The position numbers and the translations under genes were made by a program. 64,000 nt of DNA from Mucidula mucida (lineage: Eukaryota > Basidiomycota > Agaricomycetes > Agaricales > Physalacriaceae), in NCBI GenBank assembly GCA_015501055.1, contig JADNYV010000053.1, positions 124,001 to 188,000 on the forward strand, read 5' to 3'. This document shows positions 43,625 through 57,120 of the stretch, piece by piece. The notes beneath the pieces were generated by a model. That model was not told the origin of the DNA. It saw only the letters and a program-made list of their open reading frames with translations, and did no database searches. Every line of letters begins with the position of its first letter. The first letter of the stretch is position 1.

Positions 43625-46306
43625 ATGCCGACTTCCCGCCAGCATCGGACCGCGCCCGGGAGACTACTTTCGACACCGCGCGAAGGGACCAGGATGTCCC
43701 CACCAGGAGCTGCTACGCTCAAACTCGAGGATCAGCGCTTACATTGGAATGAGTCTAGTGCTGGGAACACCGTTCAAGTCCCCGTTGAAACCTTCCTTGC
43801 CCATTATACCAATCTTCTTCACTCTCAGCGAGACACCGATGACCTGGTCTCCCACATTGAAGAAGGGCTCAAGGCAAAGCCTAAGACTTCGAACGGAGAG
43901 GCAAAGCCTAGGACTTTGAACAGGCATGGCTGGGCCGCAACAAACTTTATAGGTCCTCACGAAGACACAGTTTTCAAGGGACTGGAGGGCATTGCAGAGG
44001 AGATCCACTCCCATTGCGAAACATGGAATAAGACGAAGCAGCATCCCAAGCTCCAGCAGCGCACGACTCGTCTCATTTGTCAACCGAATCATACAACGGC
44101 TTCTGAAGTTCGCGGGGGATCTATGAAGACGGATGCCCGCTTCATTCTCAATGAAATCGTCTCCGATAAGAACGTTCCGACCTCGGCAGCTGTCGCTCCT
44201 GCTGAGTTCAAGACTCGCATGAACCCTAAGAATCAGATAGATGTATGTCTTTGGGCTTTACTGTGTTGACTCGTTTTGACCTGCGTTTTAGAACGAAAGC
44301 AAAATTATTGGAGCCGTCGGTCACATACTCTACAATGATCCGTGTCGACGCTCTGTGATCGCTTTCACCATCGAGGATCGTCTGATGCGCTTCTGGTACT
44401 TTTCGAGATCGCACATCGCTGTATCCGCTCAATTCGATTATCACGCGGTGAGTTGATTTGTGCGCGTTTATATTTCGCTCTCTTATGCTTTATCTCAGAA
44501 TCCCAGGCTCTTCATTCGTTTCGTCATCTTTATGACCTTTGCTTCTCTCGAAGATCTCGGTTACGATCCCACCGTTGAACGCGTTCGAGTCGGCGACTCG
44601 AAGAAAATTCAGTATCGCTTCACCATTGGCGACAAAGTGTACCAGACCACGGGAATCATTTATGAAGTAAATCTCGACCTTGTCACTCGCGCCACGCGGG
44701 TATGGTCAGTTGTAGAGCTCGACTCCAACTACCTGGCCATCGGCACGCCCAATGTGTTGAAGGACGTTTGGCTGTACTTCGACGCAACACCGGAATCGGA
44801 CATCTACAACGCGATCTTCGCAGCCCTTCGGCAATTGGATGAAGATGGCAGCGTCCCGGAGAACGAGCGTCCTCCTCCGTTGCAGCCAGGCTCCTCCCTG
44901 GAGCAGGACGCGAAGAACTATTTCATGACGATCGTTTCAGACTCAGTGGTCATGATAAACGGCCAGCCGGACGAGGCACAAGAGCCACCGGCAGGTTACC
45001 TCGAGTTCTTCTATACCGAAGAAGAGGATAAGTTCGCGAAGGAGGCTGCTCTAGAGGGCACTCAGCGCGGGGACGTCGACGGTAATACACCTACACTAAA
45101 GAGGGCAGATGGAGAGGCATATCCCCACAAGAAAAGGACGCATCGGCGAATTGTCTTTGCGGAGTTGTGCCATACGCTCTACAGGGTCTCAACCTACGCC
45201 GCCTTTACGAAGGGACTGGCACAGCTTGTCTATGGTAACGTTCATGCATTGTACTCTCTTCAATAGAGCTGACGCCATCTTCTATAGGTCTCGAGTACAT
45301 GCGCTTAGCAGGCTTTGTTCATCGCGATATCAGTCCCGGAAATTGCCTCATTTTCGAAGGCCAAACGAAGATTTCTGACCTTGAATATACCCGCCAGTAT
45401 GCTGGCCCGGTCCATGGCGCTGCCCCCCTTACCGTATGTGTTCCCGTCAAAACTGTCAAATCCTTCAACTCATCAAAGTATTAGGGCACCCCGGGCTTTA
45501 TGGCAGTGGAGTATCAGATGGAGCACCATCTTTTTGAAACAACCCCCGTGCGGCGCATGCACCCCGGAATCTCACCGCCTCCTCAGTCTGCTCCATGGTT
45601 CAGGTTCAACTTTCTCCATGACCTGGAGTCCGTCATTTGGATTTACCTTTGGTTCTTACTGGAAACTCTCCCGGAGTCATTCACCCCGTCCGAGATTGAC
45701 CAGCATCGTATCCCTATCTTAATCCTCCGTCATAGGCTGTTCGACGGCTCCCTCAAGGCCTCTTCTGAGCGTATGAACTTCGTCCAGAACTGCGCGACGT
45801 CCGCATGGTGTGGGTATAATGATGTTACTAGCGTTCTTACGGCGGTATTTGGGGCCGACTCCAAGATAATCAAAGCCTTGCAATCCTTTGAATGCTTGGC
45901 TGGCTGCTACAAAGACGTGGAATCGTCGAAGCCGCTTCTCACAGAATCGCCAGACACGAGGCACTGGGACCGTAAAGTGTTCCTGCACGAGTACTATCAG
46001 TACATTCACCTTTACTTCATGAACGCGCACGATCACATCACCGACACGACTGAGAAAGCGCTGCCGATCAGGTACACTGACCAGGAGCGGCAGCACCGAG
46101 CTCAACAGGCTGCAGGCCCCTCGAAGACTGGTTCCAACAAAAGGCCTCGGACTGGTACGGGCCGGGACAGTGAGGCGTATGTGCCGCCTGTACGGGAAGA
46201 TGAAGACGATGATGATGATGAGGAGGAGGAGGAGGAGAGGGCAGCGTCGCCGACGGAAGAGAGCCAAGATCGGAAGACAAAGAGGAAGAGAACCGTTCGG
46301 AAGTAG
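43625..46306 (+). CDS. FunK1-type fungal protein kinase (copy a''), a/c fusion
   Basis: Five exons, 43625-44242, 44292-44447, 44499-45234, 45288-45433 and 45485-46306, give 825 residues. HRDISPGN is intact, SDLEYTR follows, then GTPGFMAVEY, HDLESVIW, an acidic run and KTKRKRTVRK. Exons 1-3 match copy a with a few changes (for example PREGTRM, WNES). Exon 4 begins a-like (DLEYTR) and ends c-like (QYAGPVHGAAP), and exon 5 is c-like (MEHHLFETTPVRRMHPG). This is what an unequal crossover between genes a and c, deleting b, would produce. It is followed directly by the 3' repeat and an orphan tail. Confidence 0.88.
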
Positions 46307-46780
46307 TTTTTCTTGAAAAGCGGTCGCTCATATACTAGATTTCTCCCAAACGTTCCCTTGTATTCATGGTATATGTGTTCACGTATGGCATGTCTGTTTC
46401 ATGATTTCTTCTTTGCGTGATGCTCATCGCCTCAAGCTTTCGGACCATGCCACTGGCGTCTGGAAAGTTCTCGTATTTCAAACCATTTGGCGTGTTCTGG
46501 CTGCTGAAGGAGATACAGAGAGCCGACACGACGTTGTTTGATTTAGATTTATTTATTGTCTAGAATCGACAGCTCAAACTAAAGCTTCGTATCTGTCCTC
46601 TCCACTCTCATCAACAGTCCTCAGGCTTACACTTAACTAATCCACTCCTTCATCGTGTTCACCATTTTTTATGATACTATTCTTGGCACGGACTCAGCAT
46701 CACGGAATGTATACATTCGGAATTCTCTGGGGAAGAAGAAGCCTTTATCTTGATGGAACGTTCGGGTACTAGTGACTGTT
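46307..46780 (+). repeat. FunK1 3'-flanking repeat, copy 3
   Basis: Near-identical to 6941-7425. No gene inside. Confidence 0.75.
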
Positions 46781-46789
46781 CACCCTTCC

Positions 46790-46919
46790 TGAGGCCGAGC
46801 GGGCGGTATGAGGCGTACATACCGCCTGTTCGGGAGGAGGAGGGACTCGGAGCCACCGTCACCGACTGAAGAGAGCCAAGGTCAGAAGACAAAGAGGATG
46901 AGAGGCGGGCGAAAGTAGA
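46790..46919 (+). pseudogene. Orphan FunK1 C-terminal tail
   Basis: Counterpart of 7427-7545: EAYIPPVRE followed by a frame-broken, basic end. It supports the deletion history of copy a''. Confidence 0.6.
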
Positions 46920-47682
46920 TTTCCTCGAACAGACATGCTTCTCTCATCAGCTTTATGTACACATTCCAAGTTCCAACATGCTGTTGTATTCATTGTATAT
47001 GTGCACGTATCGAATTTCTCCTTGAGTGAATGTCTTCTTGGCCTAATCAAGATTTCTGAGCTTGCGTCAGTATTAGATCCTCCGCTGCATGGTGATGCGC
47101 CCTAGGCCATCAGGTGCCAGTGTGTTTTCCAGCTTGCATTGTTTGACTTCGCTAAGCCAAGCAGAGTCTATTTTTTTGTAGGCTACCCTCATCCTGCCCT
47201 CACCAAACTGCCCGGTATCTTGGTTCTTCTAAGACGCTAAGTACCCTCACTGTTACCAGTATGAAAGCCTCCCAAGTTGTCAACATCCGACATCGGTGGT
47301 GTGAACCAATCCCGTCGACTTCCAGAGGATGCTTGTCCCAGCGGTCTAGCGTCTCATAAAAGGTTCACCATGCCATTTTTTCTTGTCACTCCAGGCTGCC
47401 AAGGCAGCGTAGCTATAGAACTCTTTGATGTAAGCGTGATTTTTAGACTTCAGCATAGCTCCTGGTCATGGGCCGTCCTCTACTTACTAGTAGACGCTTG
47501 CTTCGACCCTCTTCCGGCGTACGCCACTGGCAAAGAAATACTATAACTCAAACCCCCTTCATACGTCCATTCCTAAATCGATTCTATACGCATAATCATA
47601 CAAGCTCATACTCTTTCCCTACCACTTCCCACCCCCCATAAATTAAAAAACTACTACTACAAACTACCCCTCCCCTCCCCTT
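46920..47682. other. Intergenic before VPS10 3' end
   Basis: No gene. Matches 7546-8293. It includes the empty target site of the 444-bp LTR family near 47213. Confidence 0.5.
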
Positions 47683-50600
47683 TCACTCCCGCTCATCCTC
47701 AAACCTCAAAATCTGCGCATCCTCATCAATCGGTATATTCCTATACCCTCTCCTCGACCGGAACCCAGCCCCTACACGCGACACCGTCCACTCCCACGCA
47801 ATACCCGCAACGCCAATCACAAACCACGGCACCGACGCCAGCGTCTCCATGATCCCAGACCCCGAATCCATATTGCCCCGGTACATCGGCCCTCCGCCGT
47901 CGCCCGGTAAGCGTATTTGCCTTGAAAGAGAAAAAATCAGTATCAGCTTTGGGAGGTAGAACGTGACATAGCATACCCTCTCGCAAGCCCGCTCTTCTTG
48001 TAGTACCAATACCCAACCAGCGCGGCGATCATGAACGGAACCATGATGACGAACCACCAGAAGAACGCCCCGTGCGCTTTGAATCCCGGACAGTCGTGTC
48101 GCATCCCGCGGTCAGGCCGCTCGCCGCCCTCACAGCTCGAGTATGGGATCTTGCGATACGCGGTGCGCTCATACCAGTAACCTTCATCGTCGCAAGATCC
48201 CTCATCGTTCGATAATGGCGTCGTCCCAGGTGCAAGGACACACTCGTCCGCATCATTCTTCGCGTAATTAAACTCGCTGGGCATTCCCATGAGCGATGCA
48301 GGGCATAGAAACGAGGTTGACATACCACTCAAAGTCGACTTTGGTGCAAATACAATTCTTTTGAACACGGGTCGCAGCCTTGGGCTGGTTCCCAACCACA
48401 CAGTTTGTGTTGCGCACACGGCGGTGATAAAGAGTCTACAAATGCATCAGCAACTGTGCCACCGCAAAACGACGCCGCATCCCACCTGTCGACCAAAGAG
48501 ACATTGCTCTGACCGCTCCTCACTTGGACTCCACAGTTCAAAGTCATCGTTCCCAGGATCCTCAACACTAAGTTGACCTGCACAACATCAGCAACAAAAA
48601 CTCCTCCAGTCACATGCGACTCACACTTGGTGTGCGTCAACGCGCTGAAATCAATATGAACAGCCACACTCGTCTGCGTGCTCGGATATTGCGCCAGCAA
48701 AATAAACTTGCGACTCGTATCGCTCGGCACAGTAACAATGCTGTTCACCCGCATCTTGTCCTTTGTGAACGTATATTCCCTCCAATTCAGCCCCTCATCT
48801 GTCGAGAACAAGACATGGTCCGTCGGCTCCTCATCATTAGCCATAATAAGTATACTCCCAGAATCGCCAAACTCCCATAGATGCGCGTCCTTGTGCACTT
48901 CTTCCCACGTAAACCCAGCGTCACGACTGAGAAACGTGTCGGATTGAGTATACGGCGCCAGCGAGGTGCCCACGTTCCCCACAGCCATCAGTAGACCGAC
49001 GATGGAGGGGCTGCTGTATGTCGCGCGAGGATCTAAGCGCTCGGTGTATCCGTGGATGTGCAATGCACAACTCTGTGGAAATGTCAGCCTGCGCTATTGA
49101 CAGTCGAGACCAACTGACAGTCGTATCACAATCGTATTTATTGCCTTGCGAGTCCTTCGCCGGAGGCACCAATCGCTTCCATGTACTCCCTATATGAAAT
49201 CAGTCAGTCAACAGCTCACAGATTCGCATTCAAACAAACCATCGTTATGCGTAATCCTCGTCTGCAAAGCCTTCTGACCAGTAACCACCGCCTCGTCAGC
49301 GTTCGACACGACGTTAATGAGAGCAATCCCATCTAGCCCAATCATTTTCTCAAAATCGACGTAGCCCCGATGATCACGATTGACATTCTCGATAGAAATG
49401 CCAAAATATGTCCCATTGCTGTTAGACTTCAAGATCGTGCCCCAATATGGACTGGGTGCCTCCGACATGGTCATATGCAAAAAGAGAGAATTGGTCGACG
49501 ACTCGAGAACAGTGTACGCCTATATCAGAGGTTAACAATGTACATCAAGACGGAAGATAACGTACGTGAGTTTCTGGATGCATGCTCGGCGGGAACTGTC
49601 CAGTGGCAAAGTTGACGCCATCAAGCGACACTTGCAGCTCCAATGAATGCCGGACGGGGACGAGCTAGAAGAAAGTGTCAGTAAAAGCCGGCTCCTACAA
49701 ACAAACACAGACCTCAGCAACGACCAGGAACTCCGAGAACTTGGCAAAGCCCACGACCTGATCAAACAGCTTCTTCTTCTTCGTGTAATACGACGAACCC
49801 TCGATGAGCTCCAAGGAGTTCTCAGTCAGGAAGAACCGCTGATTGCCCTCCTTCTTCTGATAGCTCTCGCATAAGATCTCCGTAGGGTCTGCCTTCAACC
49901 GCGTGTCGCGCGCCCAAGCGCAATTGACGACATACTTATCAACGATAGTCCACTTGCGGCCATTGTCCCGAGACCAGTGCGCCTCAGCGTGACAATCACT
50001 CGTCATACCACCTTCGCAGTTGTTGTTTCCCGTCCAAATGAGTTTGTCCGAGTCAGGCTGGAAGCGGAGCACCTGCGCGCGGAAGGTGTTGGGCGGGTTT
50101 GGAGCGAAGAACTTATTCCATGAACGCCCCGAATCGGTGGTGCTATAGAACGTCTTGGTACTTGTAATGAGATATGCGCGGTCGTCGCTGTATGGGTGGT
50201 GATAAAAAGCTAAAAAGTTCTCTTCGGGGAATAATTGGTTCCAGGTATACCCCTCATTACTTGATTGCCAGATGGTGTTATCATCCAACCGCGCGAGAAT
50301 GGTCTAGTCGAAGGAGTCAACATACCGCACGACAGAATTGACTAGATACATACCGTGGACTTTTTGAAGTATGCGTGCTGTACGATATGACTAGGGAACT
50401 CAAACTAGAAGTACTGTTAGCATATAAGGTTAAGACAGAGAAGGCAACCCACGGTCTGATGGAGAACCTGTCCTTCCTCGGGTTGGGCTTAATAGACAGT
50501 CAATGATCGACGTTGTTGTAGCCTGACAGCACAAACCTTGCGAGCACTTCTTATCAACAAGCGCGTCCTTCGTTCCCCCAGTACATGTGTTACCAGGAAT

Positions 50601-52756
50601 CTTCCTCCAACCACTTGATCCCTTGTAAGTTTGATCGGGACGGAGGCAAATCCCAGGCGGAATGGATTCGGGACCCGAGGGTACACACTTATCGCCGTCA
50701 CGAACAAAGTTGAAGTCACTGATAAGTTATAAGACAATGCACACGTAAGAGACGAAAGAACTGTACCATTCGTAGTCCTCGTCAACGCAAGAGCAATTAT
50801 CTTCATGTTCAATTGGATCGGTGAATTTCTCCCCCACATAGCAGTCAGCGTTCGGCTTTCTACGCTTATACCATTGCTAATAAAAGATCAGAGACGAGAA
50901 ATAAGAATAGTACATCGCACAAACCTTGTGTCCCATCAAACATTCCCGATTCCCAGCCCGGGCATACCATTCCTCGAAGTCGTTATTGCTGCACTTTCTG
51001 GAGCGAGTAGCAGCGAAATCCAGATGTACAACAACAAATCGTCCAACATCACCAGTCTGGTCCTTCCTCGTGACCTGTCCCACCAACAAGAACTTTTGAC
51101 TCGTCGAGTCCGGCACAGTCGTAAGAGCGCGAGCGCGCATCTTGATCCCGAGATCATACTCCTTCCAAGTGTTTCCAAGATCCAGGGAGTAGACCACCTT
51201 GGATACGCCATCCTCATCATTGACCGCAACAATGACACTGCCCGAATCGCCAAACTCGTATTTGTGGGCATCGTCGCGGATCTTTCTCCATGTCACCCCG
51301 GCGTCGGTGCTGATGTAGGTGTCGCAATCTTCGTAGGGAAGGAGAACATCACCGATGGAGCCCACACCCATTGCGAGACCGGGTGCCGGCGAAGAAAATA
51401 TACGACCGAAGTTGTGGGGTGTAGTGACGGAATGAAGGTGAAGGGTACAGTCAGACGCGCCGCAGTTGGGTGCTTTGATAGGCTGCCAAGAGCTACCATC
51501 GTCGAAAGTGATATACGTCTTGAGACGCTTTTCAGCTCCGCGACCTTCGACGTCCTCGGCGTTGGACACGACATTTGCCAGGCCGACACCTTCTATGCCA
51601 TAGAGTCGTTCGTAATCCACATAGCCCATTTCGTTGCGGTTGGTGTCCTTGAGACTCTCCACAAAGAACGTGCCATTGGAATTGCTCACGAAGAGCGTTC
51701 CGATTGCACTCTGATCTTGAAGAACGACGTCCACAGCAAGCGAATGGGTCGTACTCTCGACTATAGTGTACGCGTTTTCGCGAAGCTGCGCGGATGACGC
51801 GTGAGGGAACTGCGCCTTGGCCCAAGTTTTGGTATCGACCGTGACGTAGAGCAGCATGTCGCCATTGCTATTTCCAGAAAGGTCCTTGAGTGCCACCACT
51901 GCGTATTTGCTAACTATAGCAAATGCGATGACACCCTTGGCGTTCTTGCCAATTCCGAGCTCTTCGACGCGTAACTCGTCTTCGAAAAAGTCGGTGCTGG
52001 AGAAGAGGCGGGACGAAGAAAGGGCGTGGGCGCCATTAACTGCACTAGTGTCGAAGGCTACGCAGTAGATTAGATCGGCATGGGCCTCGTGTTTAAAGTC
52101 GACACTGCTGTGAGCGAATTGGCAGCGAGATGTTTCGGAGAGAAGAAGCTTTGGCTCGTCGCTGAAGGCCTCCTTGGTGTAATACGTCTGCATGAATTAG
52201 TACAGCATTTAACATCTATATTACATACTCACCTCGTCATGGCAGACATTCCCCCAACCTATGCGTTCACAGGCCGTGCCCTGATACAGAATATATCCAA
52301 ATTTCTTGGGATCTGAATGGAAAGAGAGCGGCCGCGAGACAAGCGAAGGCTGTAATGGGACTTCGAATGCCCGCCAAGTTTTGCCGCGGTCCTCTGTGCG
52401 ATAATGGCGCTTTCCTCTGGTAAGTACAAACGCCTGCGATGCACCAATTAACACGTTTCTCCGGAGAAGAAGGCTCCTGTACGCACATAACGATTGTCGA
52501 ATGGATGTTCAATAACCATCGCCGCATCTCCCTTCGGAATATCCGGTGCCGCATTCCACGACTTCCCCTCATCCTGCGTAACATATAGAATCCCTTCAAC
52601 CGAATCTAGATACACGGCGGTCTCGCTGTCGTCGAAGAAAAAGAGGCGCCCGGGGAGGTTTTGGAAGGAATTAATGGAGTGAGTCGGATTCTGTGCCAGC
52701 ACGACCGCAAACAGCGTCGAGAGCAGGCAGCAGAGGTGCCATCCTCGTAAGATCAT
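47683..52756 (-). CDS. vps10: Vps10/sortilin-type vacuolar sorting receptor, intact
   Basis: Sixteen exons give 1446 residues with every phase checked: 52756-52487, 52433-52233, 52187-50925, 50876-50767, 50718-50537, 50487-50453, 50404-50354, 50303-49713, 49664-49566, 49519-49240, 49189-49119, 49072-48625, 48577-48486, 48435-48326, 48276-47977, 47920-47683. In fungi Vps10p ferries hydrolases such as carboxypeptidase Y from the late Golgi to the vacuole. Visible: signal peptide ([15 protein letters not shown]), two VPS10 domains each with Asp-box-like repeats ([40 protein letters not shown]) and a Cys-rich module, transmembrane segment [20 protein letters not shown], a second hydrophobic stretch ([15 protein letters not shown]), and a short tail with [14 protein letters not shown], where YRNI fits a YxxPhi sorting signal. 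The start is the only ATG before the signal peptide. Confidence 0.94.
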
Positions 52757-53137
52757 GGTGGTCAGTAGCTGAGAGCGAATATGCGCGTGTCTCGGTACGC
52801 AGCTGCCCTTACGCGGTTGCACAGCCACCGTCGTTCTAGGCAAAACTCCGGCCACGTCGTTCCTTGCTAAATTGCCCGGAAGCTTTAGTGTCACCTCCGT
52901 TTGAAGTTTGAACTCTCCGTCTCTGATGATTTCGTTTGTACATCACGGTCGACGCCAACCAGCCGTTCTGTTCTGTATCACCAACATACAGCCTTAATCT
53001 TTGCGACATATCTCCGGGAAAAGATCAAAACAAAACTCGTACGGGCAGGACACGACAGTACTAGATGCATTCAAGCACTGGATACAGTAGAAAAATGATC
53101 AATAGTTCAGCTCAACATACCATATACGTTGGTTCGG
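52757..53137. other. Intergenic, upstream of VPS10
   Basis: Promoter region of VPS10 and 3' region of FunK1-d. No TATA box or further gene was recognised. Confidence 0.4.
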
Positions 53138-54348
53138 CTACACCCTGTTCCTTCCCTCTAGTGCAATATCTCGAAGGGCCAGCGCTTTATGGTTCGTTCC
53201 CTGCATCCGCTTGTGGGCGCACATAAAGAACGATTGGATGACCCCATAGTAATCCTCCTGTATCAATTCCTTCGGATCCCAGTGCACCTCAGGCTCCGAA
53301 CGAAATACTTCCGACTGCTCGACGACATGATAGCAATAAGCTAGGTTTTCAAAGCATCTGACACTCTGAGACAGCTCAAAGTAGTCTCTGCCATACACCT
53401 CCATTACAGCGCTCAAAACTTCGTAATAGCCAGGCCCGCAGTTTCGTATGAAGAAATAACGATCGAGAGAGTGGGTCAAAATACAGTCATAATGTCGTTC
53501 ACGTTCCTCCGGGGTGAGCCACCCGGGGAGATGGCTGAGTAAAAACCAAAGGTTGATCCAAAGGACGGACTCAAGGTCATGAAGAGTGTTGTACTTGAAG
53601 CACGGGACCTTCTGGTAGGGAAGCCATAAATCCCCAGAGCAGAAATCTTCTTTGAGGACTGGAGCTGGTAACAAAAGATAGAACCCTTCTTCATACTCCA
53701 CCGCCATAAATCCAGGCGTGCCCTAAGACCTAATCAATGACAAAAAACGCACGGTGAGCGGAACTTGGCTGGCGCCTTGAGTAACGCACAGGCGCGCGTA
53801 CTCAAGATCAGATCTCTTCATTTGCCCTTCATAAATTAGGCAGTTCCCGGGGCTGATATCGCGATGAACGAACCCAGCCAAGTGCACGCGTTCAAGACCT
53901 GAAAAGAAAGACCAGCTTCAGTCCAAATAAAAGGCTCCTGAGCTGAGATTCCACCTTGAACCAACTGAGCCAACGCAGATGTGAAGTCGGCATAATCTCG
54001 AATGTCATACAAAGATTTCTCTACGCCGTGAAAGATGCTGCGACGACTCATGCCTGAGTCTTTCGACAATTCATGATTGGCTTCACTCGTTCGTTGTGGC
54101 TCTTGAGATGTACCTTCCGCCAAATGATAGACCTCCCTGAAAGTTGTCGGGGGGTGAAAGGGATCGTTAACGTCCTCTCCTGCCTCTGAGTGAGGTAAAA
54201 AGCCTTCGTAGTGTCCAGTAGTTGTATCGAAATCTAGCCCTGTCGCTTTCCAGACTCGTGAAGCGCGGGTAACGACGTGTGAATCCGACAATGCGAGGAT
54301 ATGGGACAGTGCGCCCCTACGGAGAGTCAATACGGAGTTGGACTTCAT
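53138..54348 (-). CDS. FunK1-type fungal protein kinase (copy d), short form
   Basis: Three exons, 54348-53955, 53898-53753 and 53722-53138, give 374 residues. The catalytic loop HRDISPGN is intact, followed by SDLEYAR, GTPGFMAVEYE and HDLESVLW. Unlike copies b and c it keeps the HRD Asp. It lacks the N-terminal domain and the acidic tail of the long form. The middle exon is 146 nt, as in a, a', a'' and b. The first donor is GTGGAA, an unusual but in-phase choice; the acceptor is TTTTCAG. Confidence 0.82.
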
Positions 54349-55267
54349 GTGCTGTCGAAGAAGATATCACGATGATGGTGAGTGTCAACAAAGGAAATCC
54401 ACACCGCGCTTTGGTCTTTAGTCCAGTCACATGATCTTTTGAAGCCGAGCGAGCTTGACAATGAGAAGAGAACAAAGCGGCCAATGAGTCAAGGCCAGCT
54501 CGACATTCACATAGACACTGCTGCCTGTAACAACTTCTGTCCTCCGAGCACTGGCCAGAAGAGAAAAAGAACGATCAAAAAGGCAGGGTAGAAGTTCCCA
54601 TAACCTCGCTCTTCGACGACTTTACCTGAGAGTACTGGAAGAATAAGCGGACTACTCGGAGAGTTTCGTGTATTCGGGCTCTCTGATTATAATCAGAACG
54701 TCAATGAATGCTCTTCCGTGTCCTGGTGGTCAGCCACAAAGCGACAGCTTGCGATCATAGCAAGCGCAAACACTTCTTGGACTGACTTGGCGTGCTCGAC
54801 AGTCAACAACCAGCCTCATTAGACTGCCAGTACTTTGCTATAAACTAGAGCGAACTTGGATCTGACTTCCTACTCTGCCAAATCGACGAATTCCTAGTGC
54901 GCTGGCCGGGTCCGATGAACGCACCGAACTGTCCCGATTATCGCGCTCTTCAATTGAGCTGTATTCACGTTTTGATGTTCTTATTCCATTCTACAGGTTG
55001 AACGGTGACGAAATCCGTGCAGACAAGATCCACATTGACGGTCGATGAGTCTGTAGTGTACACTGGACCGCGGCATTTCCTCCTAAAGTCTTTGCTATTC
55101 GAAAAAGCACTGAAAGTGGAACCAAAAGTTGTCAGTGGTGTACCCAGTTTCCGATCAACTGGACTACAACGGACGATATCCGTATGATCATGCTTCTAGT
55201 CTTATGATAAGAAGGATATAAAGCTACAGTCTCGTTTTCGACGAGATGGTTTCCATCCTTCTCCACA
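54349..55267. other. Intergenic between FunK1-d and OMT
   Basis: No convincing gene. A plus-strand frame at 54382-54591 ends GQKRKRTIKKAG, which resembles the basic FunK1 tail and may be another remnant. A TATA box (TATAAA, 55217-55222) lies 46 bp before the OMT start. Confidence 0.45.
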
Positions 55268-57120
55268 ATGACTTCCTCCCTCCCCCTCTTGCGCACCCTC
55301 GTTGATATCATCTCATCCGGAGTGAAGGATATCGAGGACACCTGTGCGCGCAAGAACCTGGAATTCCCCGGTCTAGATGGCGCTTTTGAAGGCACTCAGG
55401 ATATAGAGGCAACGAAAGACGTGCCTGAAGTAGCTCAGGCTATCTGCACTATCGTTGCTGCTGCAAGTCATCTAACGGCGCTCGTACAGCCTGCGCAGAC
55501 GTCTATGATGGCGGCTATAATGCAGGTACGTTGTCTTGGTACTGAAAAGCATGAAATACGGTCTTGACAGATGTCTCAGTTTAACGTATCCGCTGCATTA
55601 TTCACGGCAGAAGCACTGAGCGTAACCGAAATACTTCGTGACGTTGGAAATACTGCGAGTGTTCTTTCGCTTCGCAGTTACCGTCTATTCACGACGCTGA
55701 TAGGGTATGAACGTCGTGGATATTGCCTCTCGTGCCGGGACTTCTCCGAAGAAACTGGGTGCGGTTTGCGTTCAACGGTTTATTAATGACACTGCCTAAA
55801 AGTCCTTCAGCGCACGTTCTGCGTCTTTTAGCTACGGAGCACATCTATATGGAAGTAGCGCCAGATGTTTTTGCCAACAATCGTATTTCGTCTTTGCTGG
55901 ACTCGGGCAAGCCACTGTCGGAAGTGTTAGACCCGTCAGTATCTTCTTTCGTAAGATCATCATGATGTACTGAACACTGGATGCCCGATAGATCAAAGGA
56001 TAAGTACACGGCGCCGTGCAGTCCTATGCCTGTTATGGTCCAAGGATTGTACGTGTTATCTCAATATACGCGCCCTCGTGACCTACGCGATTATGACTCC
56101 AATAGCTGCGAAAGTGCCAAACTCAGCACACATATGCCCGTGTACATGTCAACTCCTTCATTCGCCTTCTCCGACGACCTGAATAAAACTCTATTCAATA
56201 TGGTCAATAAGACGGAACTGACATTTTTCGAATATTTAGGACTCCTTGAGAACGCCCACATTAGGCAGAGATTTGGGATTGCCATGGGCACTCAGGGTAC
56301 TCTTACCATGAACGGTAAGTGGTCGTCATGGACTTCTTCCTTTTCTCACTGTTATTCGAGGTTTTGATTGGCATTCTGTACCTGAGAGTGCCATTGTGGT
56401 CGACGTCGGTGGTGGAGTTGGAAGGGCGTCTTTACCTATCGCAAGGACGTGTCCTGGGCTCACCATCAAAGTCCAAGATCTACCAAACATTGAGAACGAT
56501 ATGCACAACGTTAGTCTCTGCCTTGGTCCTCCATCCGCGTATACCTGATCAGTAGTTCAGTTCTGGAAAGCCGAATATCCGGAGGCGCTTAGAACCGGTC
56601 GCGTCGAGTTTCAAGGTCAGCCTTCGCATCAGATCTTGATGAGTTTAGGGATGCTAATGTGGCGCATGTTAGTACAAGACTTTTTCGGAACACAGCGCGT
56701 CCAAGGTGCTGATGTATATCTTCTGAGATCGATATTGCACGACTGGAGTGACGCTTACTGTGCGCGAATTCTCAACCGCCTTCGAGAAGCAGCACGTCCA
56801 CGATCAAAGCTTGTGGTAATCGACGCAGTCCTTTCATACGCTGTTCAGTCTGATGGTGGTGTTCTTCTTGCGAACCATGGACATGCGAATTTTACGGGGC
56901 ACGCGTACTCGGTACATGTACATGATTTATCCTCCGATACTACCTGTAATGTTGACTTTGGTGTTAGATGATGTCCATGTTTAATGGTCAAGAACGGACA
57001 CTGCCAGAGTTCGAGCGATTGTTTGAGGAGAGCGGCTGGCGGCTGGAGAGCGTGAAGCGTCCTGATATGTCATACCAGTCTTTCATTGTTGCAGTTCCTT
57101 CAGATGTACCTATGAATTGA
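55268..57120 (+). CDS. SAM-dependent O-methyltransferase (COMT-like, family 2), intact
   Basis: Ten exons, 55268-55525, 55571-55660, 55704-55758, 55811-55950, 55999-56048, 56106-56314, 56361-56509, 56561-56615, 56673-56917 and 56968-57120, give 467 residues with matching phases. Members of this family methylate hydroxyl groups of phenolic or polyketide metabolites with SAM in the cytosol. Visible: the SAM-binding motif VVDVGGGVGRASLPIA, VQDLPN, RVEFQVQDFF, LLRSILHDWSDAY (His-Asp catalytic-type motif) and SKLVVIDAVLSYA. The third and fourth donors were chosen by phase and similarity; a different choice near 55641-55703 is possible. The pieces at 3, 18805, 40239 and 43148 derive from this gene or a close relative. 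Confidence 0.85.

Noticed and set aside
50805..51797. 330-codon plus-strand frame
   Set aside because: Antisense to VPS10 exon 3, which has motifs, splice sites and a full-length match to the family.
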